DNA of 22,485 nt from CAZUEG01 sp043798775 (GTDB lineage Bacteria; Patescibacteriota; Minisyncoccia; Minisyncoccales; GWA2-46-15). A program made the position numbers and the translations under genes. Positions 15,484 to 21,459 of the stretch are shown here, piece after piece; position 1 is the stretch's first letter; each line of letters starts with the position of its first letter. The stretch is from the NCBI GenBank assembly GCA_043798775.1, contig JAZDOL010000081.1, positions 1 through 22,485 of the forward strand, written 5' to 3'. The notes under the pieces were generated by a model, which searched no databases, was not told where the DNA came from, and saw nothing but the letters and a program-made list of their open reading frames with translations.

Positions 15484-16890
15484 TCAATCATCAATGCACT
15501 TAATCACTCTTTTTATTTGTTGTCCTTCTTTTGTATCTTCTATCGAATAGCCAAGGTTATGTATTTTATCGCGCAGTTCATCGGATTTTTTCCAATCGCC
15601 ATTCTCTCTGGCAATCGCGCGTTCGTCGGCTAAACCAACGATCTCTTTGGGAATAATGTCGGTTTTTGCCTCTCTTGTTAATTCCAAGCCGAGAACCTTA
15701 TCGAATTCTTTAATTAAGCGATACTTTTCGCTACCTGAAATTGACTTGTCTTTTAGTAATCTCCACATCAGGGCCAACGCTTTGGGAGTATTCAAGTCAT
15801 TGCCAATCTGTTCAACAAATCTTTCTTCGTAATCGTTTTTAGCTCTTAGTTTACTTTTTGTTTCCTTGTTGAATCCTGCCATTTTTTCTCTTAATCCAAA
15901 AAGCGCTTTTTGGCTGGCAGATAATCCTTCCCAAGTAAAATTTAAACCCTTGCGATAATGGGATGTCAGAACCAGATAACGAAAACTTAACGGATCATAT
16001 CCTTTTTCAATCAGATCAGAAACGAGGAAAACATTACCCAAACTTTTGCTGATTTTTTCATTTTTTAACAGTAGCCAAGCGTTATGCATCCAGAAATTTG
16101 CCGTTCTTTTGCCAAAAGCGCCATAGCTCTGGGCAATTTCGTTAGTGTGATGAACGCCAACATGTTCTATTCCACCCGTATGAATATCAAACTGCTTGCC
16201 AAGATACTTGGTCGACATTGCCGTGCATTCAATGTGCCACCCTGGAAAACCCTTTCCCCAGGGGCTATCCCATTTCATAATATGATCTGGTTTATTTGTT
16301 ATCCAAAGAAGAAAATCCCAAGGATTCTTTTTTTCCGGATCTATCTCAACGCGGTTTCCGGCGTCTTGCCGGTCTAGTTTCAGGCGGGCAAAGCGCGGGT
16401 AGTCCTTAAAAAGAGCAGTGTTGAACACGATTCCGGTTTTTGTCTGGTAAGTAAAGCCGTTTTTCTCGATTTTCTTTATTAACGCAATTTGTTTATCAAT
16501 ATGTTCCGTTGCTCGACACAAAACATCCGGTTTAATGATATTTAAATAATCCAAACTATCGGTGAATTGTTTGATGTATTTATTAGCAATATCCCAAACA
16601 GAAACCCCTTCTCGTTTGGCGCCTTTTTCCATTTTATCTTCTCCCTCGTCGCCATCGGATACCATGTGGCCAACATCGGTGATATTCATTACCCATTTGG
16701 TTTTATATCCAACATATCGTAAATATCGAAGCATTAAATCCCATTGAACATAGGCATACATATTGCCGATATGCTGGTTCCAATACACAGTCGGCCCGCA
16801 AGAATATACCCCAATAAAATTCTCTTTTATCGGTTTAAAAACCTCAACCTTTCGCGATAAGGTGTTATAGAGTTTGATTGTTGGTCTCAT
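15484..16890 (-). CDS. cysS: Cysteinyl-tRNA synthetase
   Basis: Attaches cysteine to tRNA-Cys in the cytoplasm. This is a class I synthetase with all signatures present: HIGN (residues 40-43, the HIGH motif), KISKS (279-283, the KMSKS loop), and the zinc site that selects cysteine (C31, C222 in GWHIEC, H247 and E251). The length of 468 aa matches the family. The C-terminal anticodon-binding part is complete and ends in a short basic tail. The start ATG 16890 has no SD (TTTATCGAC-ATG). It lies 39 bp after the PIG-L gene on the same strand, so the two may be co-transcribed. The nested palindrome after its stop probably separates it from dnaB. Confidence 0.97.
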   Translation of the reverse strand: MRPTIKLYNTLSRKVEVFKPIKENFIGVYSCGPTVYWNQHIGNMYAYVQWDLMLRYLRYVGYKTKWVMNITDVGHMVSDGDEGEDKMEKGAKREGVSVWDIANKYIKQFTDSLDYLNIIKPDVLCRATEHIDKQIALIKKIEKNGFTYQTKTGIVFNTALFKDYPRFARLKLDRQDAGNRVEIDPEKKNPWDFLLWITNKPDHIMKWDSPWGKGFPGWHIECTAMSTKYLGKQFDIHTGGIEHVGVHHTNEIAQSYGAFGKRTANFWMHNAWLLLKNEKISKSLGNVFLVSDLIEKGYDPLSFRYLVLTSHYRKGLNFTWEGLSASQKALFGLREKMAGFNKETKSKLRAKNDYEERFVEQIGNDLNTPKALALMWRLLKDKSISGSEKYRLIKEFDKVLGLELTREAKTDIIPKEIVGLADERAIARENGDWKKSDELRDKIHNLGYSIEDTKEGQQIKRVIKCIDD

Positions 16891-16929
16891 GTCGATAAAT
16901 TTAAATACATTTTGAAATATACAGAAGAG

Positions 16930-17664
16930 CTAAATATCAAAAGGAACATATTTATACGGATATTCATTATCGATTATTGGTTTATGATACCACTCATAGT
17001 GGTAAAAAAACATAAACAGCCAATAGGGGATTAGCCGATTTTTTCCTAGCCCCTGACTTTGATGGGCTTTTGACGCTCTCCATTTGTTAATCCAGTTTAA
17101 CCCCAGATTCAATTGGTAATCCGCCTCCGAAAGATACGACAGAATATCGGGGCGAATAAATTTTTGCGCCAACTTTCTATCCATCGTCGGCCACAATAGC
17201 CAAGGGCGAATATCTTTTGGAAGAACACGGATCATTTCTTTAACGACAAGGGATAAAGAGATGTGGTCGGGATGGCCGCTAAAACCGGAATGATCATAGG
17301 TAACGATTATTTGCGGATTAAATCGTTTAATCTGCGCCGAAATCCACGGGATATATTCATTCTCTTTGCCTTTTAATTGCCCGTCGCCGAAGTTGTTAGT
17401 AATAAGCTGGTCGATTTTTAATATCTTAACCGCTTTTTCCAGTTCTTTTTTGCGAACTTCTTTTAATGTGGTGTTAGTAAGAGAAACGGCGCTTTTCCCC
17501 GCCTCACCGCCGGTTAAGACAACGGCAATTACTTGCCAATGATATTTTTTAGCCATTGTGATTAATCCGCCGGTGGCCATTGTTTCGTCGTCGGGGTGGG
17601 GGAAAACCACCATTAATGTTTTGTCTCCTTTCCAATCTTTTAATATTGTGTTTAGGTTTCTCAT
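16930..17664 (-). CDS. PIG-L family deacetylase (LmbE-like)
   Basis: A zinc-dependent deacetylase of N-acetylglucosaminyl groups; family members act on GlcNAc-linked lipids, mycothiol or bacillithiol precursors and antibiotics. The metal site is clear: FPHPDDE (residues 21-27, with H23, D25 and D26) and GHPDH (130-134). The motif GGLITMA and the segment VVLTGGEAGKS are also typical. The length of 244 aa is normal. A minus-strand TACAAT (17670-17675) ends five bases before the ATG, suggesting a leaderless mRNA. An intrinsic terminator for the gene upstream ends only about 20 bp before the start. The substrate cannot be inferred. A role in cell-surface glycan modification is plausible. Confidence 0.9.
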   Translation of the reverse strand: MRNLNTILKDWKGDKTLMVVFPHPDDETMATGGLITMAKKYHWQVIAVVLTGGEAGKSAVSLTNTTLKEVRKKELEKAVKILKIDQLITNNFGDGQLKGKENEYIPWISAQIKRFNPQIIVTYDHSGFSGHPDHISLSLVVKEMIRVLPKDIRPWLLWPTMDRKLAQKFIRPDILSYLSEADYQLNLGLNWINKWRASKAHQSQGLGKNRLIPYWLFMFFYHYEWYHKPIIDNEYPYKYVPFDI

Positions 17665-17683
17665 GATTAATTGTAAAGTGTTT

Positions 17684-17704
17684 AAAAAACTCCCTGCCGG
17701 GAGT
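17684..17704 (-). terminator. Intrinsic terminator of the Cys-rich gene
   Basis: On the minus strand ACTCCC and GGGAGT form a perfect six-bp stem with a GGCA loop, followed by six T. It lies downstream of the 17880-18062 gene and just before the PIG-L gene. Confidence 0.85.
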
Positions 17705-17837
17705 CATGGTTAATAGATATAGCTATATCAAAACCGCTCCGGCTTTATTCCGGTAAACAGTTACAATTGCGAGCTTTCAATAAATTTCTATTCATAAATA
17801 TAATTGTAAGGAAAGATGGGGGATTGTCAAATTCATA

Positions 17838-17861
17838 GCCGGTCGCAGTGATACGACCGGC
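17838..17861. other. Eight-bp hairpin in the 3' region of the Cys-rich gene
   Basis: GCCGGTCG (17838-17845) and CGACCGGC (17854-17861) pair perfectly around an 8-nt loop, about 20 bp past the minus-strand stop. There is no T-tract. It could stabilise the mRNA end. The gap 17705-17837 holds a perfect 14-bp palindrome GATATAGCTATATC (17716-17729) and no gene. Confidence 0.5.
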
Positions 17862-17879
17862 CCTAGTTCCGATGGAGAG

Positions 17880-18062
17880 TTAATCGTCATCCACCGGTTC
17901 CGTGTCGCTCCCACATACGGAGCAGTGGGAGCTACAGGTGTGCGTCCCGCAGTTGACGCACACCCGGTCGGTGCAATTCCCGCGCCGTGGCACGGGAGTT
18001 GCCTGTTTTGTTTCCTCCCTCCCCTTATCGGAAGGGGGAGGGTTTGTTTTTATTGGCGCCAT
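17880..18062 (-). CDS. Small cysteine-rich protein, possible zinc ribbon (60 aa)
   Basis: No family recognised. The N-terminal half is polar and probably disordered. The C-terminal half holds six cysteines (30, 35, 38, 43, 47 and 50) and His 41 and 46. CxxC pairs at 35-38 and 47-50 suggest a zinc ribbon or similar metal-binding knuckle, followed by an acidic tail EPVDDD. It is probably real despite its size. It has a strong Shine-Dalgarno sequence (AAAGGAGA) five bases before the ATG, a promoter 20-48 bp upstream, and an intrinsic terminator downstream. It is the only gene in the window with such a ribosome binding site, and its DNA is GC-richer than its neighbours. Both suggest recent acquisition or special expression. 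It may bind metal, RNA or a protein partner. Confidence 0.7.
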   Translation of the reverse strand: MAPIKTNPPPSDKGREETKQATPVPRRGNCTDRVCVNCGTHTCSSHCSVCGSDTEPVDDD

Positions 18063-18066
18063 AGCG

Positions 18067-18074
18067 TCTCCTTT
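18067..18074 (-). promoter_or_regulatory. Strong Shine-Dalgarno site of the Cys-rich gene
   Basis: On the minus strand AAAGGAGA lies five bases (from the AGGAG core) before ATG 18062. It decides the start of the 60-aa gene and is the only clear SD before a CDS in this window. Confidence 0.75.
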
Positions 18075-18082
18075 CTAGTTTC

Positions 18083-18110
18083 GTTATATAGCAAATTAGA
18101 AATTAAGCAA
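18083..18110 (-). promoter_or_regulatory. Promoter of the Cys-rich gene
   Basis: On the minus strand TTGCTT (18110-18105) and TATAAC (18088-18083) are 16 bp apart. The -35 ends four bases from the 37-bp repeat array. The predicted mRNA start lies just before the SD. Confidence 0.5.
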
Positions 18111-18114
18111 TACG

Positions 18115-18282
18115 AAAAGAAGGCCTCGCCTTCCTCCAAATGGGGGCAGGCAAAAGAAGGCCTCGCCTTCCTCCAAATAGGGGCAGGCAAAAGAAGGCCT
18201 CGCCTTCCTCCAAATGGCAGGCAAAAGAAGGCCTCGCCTTCCTCCAAATGGGGGCAGGCAAAAGAAGGATTTTCCTTTTTTT
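18115..18282. repeat. Tandem 37-bp hairpin repeat array
   Basis: Four near-identical units start at 18115, 18152, 18189 and 18223, with periods of 37, 37 and 34 bp, and a diverged fifth starts at 18260. Each unit begins AAAAGAAGGCCTCGCCTTCC, in which GAAGGC-CTC-GCCTTC forms a hairpin, and continues with CCAAATGGGGGCAGGC. The 34-bp unit has lost three G. The fifth unit changes to AAGGA-TTT-TCCTT plus five T, a terminator-like end on the plus strand. Similar A/T words (AAATTAGAAATTA, AAATTAAAAATTA) flank both ends. There are no unique spacers, so it is not a CRISPR. Open frames across it are products of the repeat. Confidence 0.85.
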
Positions 18283-18325
18283 GTAAAATCAAATTAAAAA
18301 TTAGAAATTTGGTTTGTTATTCTTG

Positions 18326-18382
18326 TCCGCCGAAGCTTTCTTGACCCCTCGTAGCTTTAGCGAAGTGGGTAGCGAAGGCGGA
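18326..18382. repeat. Palindromic element with TCCGCC/GGCGGA ends
   Basis: TCCGCC (18326-18331) and GGCGGA (18377-18382) bracket 45 bp that contain a second stem (ACCC...GGGT around 18344-18371). It belongs to the palindrome family also seen at 6915 and 15397. It ends six bases before the -35 of the gtrA promoter. Confidence 0.6.
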
Positions 18383-18387
18383 TGTAT

Positions 18388-18416
18388 TTGAATTTTGAAT
18401 TTAAATGGGGTAAACT
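18388..18416 (+). promoter_or_regulatory. Promoter of gtrA-dnaX
   Basis: TTGAAT (18388-18393) and TAAACT (18411-18416) are 17 bp apart. The predicted start near 18423 would leave a leader of about 16 nt before ATG 18439. Confidence 0.5.
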
Positions 18417-18438
18417 AAAATAATTAACCCCTAATAAA

Positions 18439-19029
18439 ATGAACAAAAAAGACATCGTTATTGCGGCAATAATCGGCGAGATTTGTTCTTGGCTGATTCT
18501 TGTCATTATTAAAAATCTGCAGGTAGAGTTTGCCTACAGTTGGATGTTAATAATAATTTTCCCGATTCTTTGCGTTGTCGGTATTATTTTTGCCATGATA
18601 ATAAGCAAAAAAATCCCGATGGTTTATCAGGTTGCCAAGTTCGTTCTCGTTGGTGGATTTAATACCCTAATGGATATGGGGATATTGAATCTTTTGATAT
18701 GGATATTTCAAATATCATCGGGGATATATTATACGGCTTTTAAGTCGCTTTCATTTATTATTGCCGTTATCAATTCGTATTTCTGGAATCGGATCTGGAC
18801 ATTTAAAAGAGAGGGGAGCGCTAATGTTAAAGAATTTGGACAATTCATCGCCGTTAGTTTGGTAGGATTTATCATCAATGTTGGCGTTGCCTCATTGGTA
18901 GTTAATGTTATCGGACCGAGATTTGGCTTAAATGCCGGAATGTGGGCAAACGTTGGAGCGTTTCTCGCCGCTTTGGTCGGAATGACTTGGAATTTTGTGG
19001 GCTATAAATTTATCGTTTTTAAAAAATGA
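18439..19029 (+). CDS. GtrA family membrane protein
   Basis: GtrA proteins are small membrane proteins thought to flip undecaprenyl-phosphate-linked sugars for surface glycan decoration. The GtrA domain starts near residue 70 (VAKFVLVGGFNTLMDMG) and contains the characteristic NSYFWNRIWTFKREG around 112-126 and the terminal MTWNFVGYKFIVFKK. Four membrane helices make up the domain, and two further helices precede it (about 5-60). That N-terminal addition explains the length of 196 aa compared with the usual 120-150. The stop overlaps the dnaX start by four bases (ATGA), so translation is probably coupled even though the functions are unrelated. ATG 18439 lacks an SD. Confidence 0.9.
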   Translation: MNKKDIVIAAIIGEICSWLILVIIKNLQVEFAYSWMLIIIFPILCVVGIIFAMIISKKIPMVYQVAKFVLVGGFNTLMDMGILNLLIWIFQISSGIYYTAFKSLSFIIAVINSYFWNRIWTFKREGSANVKEFGQFIAVSLVGFIINVGVASLVVNVIGPRFGLNAGMWANVGAFLAALVGMTWNFVGYKFIVFKK

Positions 19030-20138
19030 GCTTAGCCTTATATCGAAAATACCGTCCGCATTACTTTAGAGATGTTATTGGTCAGGAGCATGTTGTCCGT
19101 ACCCTAACTAACGCCTTGTCTTCGGGATCAATTTCCCACGCTTATTTATTTTGCGGGCCAAGAGGAAGTGGAAAAACAACAATTGCCCGATTGTTGGCAA
19201 AAGCCGTAAATTGTGAAGATAAAACCAGCTTTGAACCGTGCGACAAATGTTCGTCTTGTATTGAAATAAGTGAAAGCCGTTCGATGGATTTAGTGGAAAT
19301 CGATGCCGCCTCAAATAGGGGAATCGATGATATCAAAGAATTACGCGAAGGGATCCGCTATCTGCCAACAAAATTAAAATACAAGGTCTTCATTCTTGAC
19401 GAAGCCCATCAATTATCGAAAGATGCGGCAAACGCTCTATTAAAAACACTGGAAGAACCGCCAAGCCATGCGATATTTATTTTGGCAACTACCGAGGCCC
19501 ATAAAATGATTCCCACAATTGTTTCGCGGTGCCAAAGGTTCGATTTCCGCAAACTAACGGTTCCCGAAATAACCAAGCGATTGGAAATAGTTGTGAAAAA
19601 TGAGAAGGCCAAGATTTCCCAATCGGCAATCAATTTAATTGCCGTTAATTCCGGAGGTTCGATGCGCGACGGGGAAAGTTTATTAAACCAAGCGATTTCC
19701 TTTAGCCAAGTAAATGCCAAAGATAAAGAAGTTGTCGCCGATGATATAAAAGACCTCTTGGGTCTGGTTGAAATTCAGGTAGTGGGGAAGCTGGTGGAAT
19801 TTATCGTTGGTAAAGACCAAAATCAGGCAATTCGTTACTTAGGCGAGCTGATTGATAAAGGCACCGATGTTGAGCAATTTATTCGGGCGCTCATCGATTA
19901 CTTGCGGCAGGGCTTGATTGTAAAAATGACCGATGAAAATGATTATTCAACAACGATTACATCGGGATTAACCAAAGAAGAATACCAATTATTGGTGGAG
20001 CAGGTTAAGAAATTGAAAGCGATTGAGTTAAGAAAGCTAATCGGCGCGATGATTGAAGCGGAAAACAAAATGCGCTACGCTTCAATCACCCAGCTTCCTT
20101 TGGAACTGGCAATCGCCGAGTTCTGTGAATTAAATTAA
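19026..20138 (+). CDS. dnaX: DNA polymerase III subunit gamma/tau
   Basis: Clamp-loader ATPase that opens the beta clamp and organises the replisome. Motifs are complete: Walker A GPRGSGKT (44-51), a zinc module with C63, C72, C75 and C78, Walker B VFILDEAH, sensor 1 near ILATTE and the SRC motif in IVSRCQRFDF. The typical start ALYRKYRP is present. At 370 aa it has domains I-III but no tau-specific C-terminus for binding DnaB and the polymerase, as in many compact genomes. No slippery poly-A frameshift heptamer was noticed near the end. The start overlaps the gtrA stop. Its stop is followed at once by the promoter of the next gene. Confidence 0.96.
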   Translation: MSLALYRKYRPHYFRDVIGQEHVVRTLTNALSSGSISHAYLFCGPRGSGKTTIARLLAKAVNCEDKTSFEPCDKCSSCIEISESRSMDLVEIDAASNRGIDDIKELREGIRYLPTKLKYKVFILDEAHQLSKDAANALLKTLEEPPSHAIFILATTEAHKMIPTIVSRCQRFDFRKLTVPEITKRLEIVVKNEKAKISQSAINLIAVNSGGSMRDGESLLNQAISFSQVNAKDKEVVADDIKDLLGLVEIQVVGKLVEFIVGKDQNQAIRYLGELIDKGTDVEQFIRALIDYLRQGLIVKMTDENDYSTTITSGLTKEEYQLLVEQVKKLKAIELRKLIGAMIEAENKMRYASITQLPLELAIAEFCELN

Positions 20139-20140
20139 CC

Positions 20141-20169
20141 TTTACATATGTGAATGGCGGTTATATGAT
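20141..20169 (+). promoter_or_regulatory. Promoter of the HTH/LAGLIDADG-like gene and tRNA-Gln
   Basis: TTTACA (20141-20146) and TATGAT (20164-20169) are exactly 17 bp apart, one of the best promoters in the window. The predicted start near 20176 gives a 20-nt leader before ATG 20196. It would also drive tRNA-Gln, which has no room for a promoter of its own outside the CDS. Confidence 0.65.
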
Positions 20170-20186
20170 GGATTCATACATAACCG
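20158..20186. promoter_or_regulatory. Operator-like palindrome over the -10 and transcription start
   Basis: CGGTTAT (20158-20164) and ATAACCG (20180-20186) form a perfect inverted repeat. A second inverted pair ATGA/TCAT (20165-20168, 20174-20177) nests inside around TGGAT. It covers the -10 box, so a bound protein would block the promoter. ACATATGT (20144-20151), a second perfect palindrome, overlaps the -35. The HTH protein encoded just downstream is a candidate ligand. Confidence 0.5.
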
Positions 20187-20195
20187 TTGTTCGAA

Positions 20196-20885
20196 ATGAT
20201 ATTAAGAACACAAGAAAAACAAGAAGCAATAAGATTAAGAAAGAAAGGATATTCTTATAGTGAAATATTAGATAAAGTTCATGTGTCTAAGGCAAGCTTG
20301 TCTCTTTGGTTGAGGGGAATTAAACTCAACGAAATGTATCGCGAAAGGTTACGCAAAAGACAAGCGAAAGGCGCCCTAAAAGGTGCAATGGTTAGACATA
20401 AAGATAGGCTAGAAATAACTGAAAGAATAAAAAATGAAGCAAAAAAAGAGATCGGAGATATAACGGACAGGGAGCTATGCTTAATTGGTGCCGCTTTATA
20501 TTGGGGTGAAGGTTCTAAACAAAGAGAAAGTTGTCCGTCGACAGAAGCGCGTTTTACAAACTCTGACTTGTCAATGCTAAAACTGTATTTAAAGTGGTTA
20601 GAAAAAACATGCAAAATCGATATAGATAACATTAAATTCGAAATATATATTCACGAATCTGGTAATATTCAAAAAGCAAGAGAATTTTGGTCAAAGAATC
20701 TTAACTTATCGATAGAAAAATTCCAAAGAGTTCGTCTTAAAAAGAATAAAATAAACACAAAAAGAAAAAATATCGGGGATAACTATCACGGCTTATTAAG
20801 AATTACAGTTAAAAAAAGCGCAAACTTAAATAGAAAAATATTTGGCTGGATAGAGAGAATTTGCGAATCTTGCGAGGTCGTCTAA
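20196..20885 (+). CDS. HTH protein with LAGLIDADG-like motif, overlapping tRNA-Gln
   Basis: The N-terminus (about residues 8-41) is a helix-turn-helix of the resolvase/Mor type: RKKGYSYSEILDKVHVSKASLSLWLRGI. A basic helical linker follows. LIGAALYWGEGSK (96-108) resembles the LAGLIDADG motif, and FTNSDLSMLKLYLKWL after it resembles the next helix of that fold. This combination of HTH and a YWGEGS motif occurs in poorly described proteins of Patescibacteria. They could be DNA-binding regulators or homing-type nucleases. I prefer ATG 20196 to TTG 20187, giving 229 aa. The last four codons and the stop (20871-20885) lie inside tRNA-Gln. No SD is seen. An operator-like palindrome over its promoter suggests autoregulation. 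Function is uncertain. Confidence 0.8.
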   Translation: MILRTQEKQEAIRLRKKGYSYSEILDKVHVSKASLSLWLRGIKLNEMYRERLRKRQAKGALKGAMVRHKDRLEITERIKNEAKKEIGDITDRELCLIGAALYWGEGSKQRESCPSTEARFTNSDLSMLKLYLKWLEKTCKIDIDNIKFEIYIHESGNIQKAREFWSKNLNLSIEKFQRVRLKKNKINTKRKNIGDNYHGLLRITVKKSANLNRKIFGWIERICESCEVV

Positions 20886-20941
20886 CGGCAGGACAATGGA
20901 CTTTGACTCCATTTATTCAGGTTCGAATCCTGGCCTCGCAG
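20871..20941 (+). tRNA. tRNA-Gln(TTG)
   Basis: The acceptor stem TGCGAGG pairs with CCTCGCA, the anticodon stem ATGGA/TCCAT holds the loop CTTTGAC with anticodon TTG, and the T arm is TCAGG-TTCGAAT-CCTGG. U1-A72 and discriminator G are typical of tRNA-Gln. CCA is not encoded (the 3' sequence is CAA), unlike the tRNA-Glu here, so nucleotidyltransferase must add it. The first 15 bases are also the end of the preceding CDS. Confidence 0.93.
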
Positions 20942-21134
20942 CAAGGCACAATTCTGCGCCTTGCTTCCGCTCGTCAGAAGCGAAGAAGCAGAACTTGACG
21001 CAGACAGGTGCAGAATTGTACCTGTCCACCATCATACGGCGACTGGCTTCGCCTGACAGGTGTAGTATTGCACCCGTCCAAAAGCGAAGACAGCAACGTA
21101 TGGGGACTGAGGGAGGTGCAGTATTGTACCTCCC
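20941..21134. repeat. Array of four related stem-loops with conserved loop and covarying arms
   Basis: H1 20941-20964 (inverted), H2 21003-21026, H3 21055-21078 and H4 21111-21134 each have arms of about 10 bp around a four-base loop. The plus-strand core is GGTGYA-GWAT-TGYACC. H2 is GACAGGTGCA/TGTACCTGTC around GAAT, H3 GACAGGTGTA/TGCACCCGTC around GTAT, and H4 GGGAGGTGCA/TGTACCTCCC around GTAT. H1 read on the minus strand is GCAAGGCGCA/TGTGCCTTGC around GAAT, with one mismatch. Outer arm sequences differ but keep pairing. Other stems (GGCGA/TTCGCC near 21038-21053; GCTT...AAGC 20963-20990) lie between. H1 begins at the tRNA discriminator base. No gene is supported here. Confidence 0.8.
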
Positions 21135-21149
21135 AAGTCTATAAAAGTT

Positions 21150-21408
21150 ATGAAATTTTATTACATATTACATATTACAAAACAAATTAAAAGATTTCAT
21201 ATACATCGGATATTCCGAGAATCTTCAACAACGATTTAAAGAACATAATGATGGTTTGTCAAAATCAACTAAGCCCTATATTCCGTTAGAACTTATCCAC
21301 TATGAAGCGTATCGCAATATCCTAGATGCGAAACGAAGAGAAATGTATTTAAAGACAAACCGTGGAAGAACAACTCTGATGACGATGCTAAAAGAATACT
21401 TTTTATAA
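21150..21408 (+). pseudogene. GIY-YIG nuclease-domain protein, frameshifted by a 7-bp tandem unit
   Basis: A small GIY-YIG single-domain protein of the UvrC/YhbQ-like type, a putative endonuclease. From 21181 on, the frame (codon positions 21193, 21196...) encodes DFIYIGYSENLQQRFKEHN with the catalytic YIG and Arg, then STKPYIPLELIHYEAY with the second conserved region, and KRREMYLKT with the conserved Glu. ATG 21150 opens a different frame, MKFYYILH. ATTACAT is repeated at 21160-21166 and 21167-21173, with a third nearly full copy at 21174. Removing one copy joins MKFYYILQNKLKDFIYIGYS without a break, about 83 aa and normal for the family. TATAAA lies four bases before the ATG. It is a pseudogene, a phase-variable gene or an assembly error. 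Confidence 0.8.
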
Positions 21409-21459
21409 TTACACACTAAATCAGAGGACTAACATGTGTAGAAAATATTCCTAAAAAGC

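Noticed and set aside
18115..18282. CRISPR array
   Set aside because: The whole 37-bp unit repeats with no unique spacers, and no cas gene is present.
18050..18292. 80-aa minus-strand frame over the array
   Set aside because: Its repeated HLEEGEAFF text is only a translation of the DNA repeat.
17925..18344. 139-aa plus-strand open frame
   Set aside because: It is antisense to the Cys-rich gene and runs through the tandem array. It has no SD or family match.
20896..21144. 82-aa frame after the tRNA
   Set aside because: It starts inside tRNA-Gln and consists of the stem-loop array. There is no protein-like pattern.
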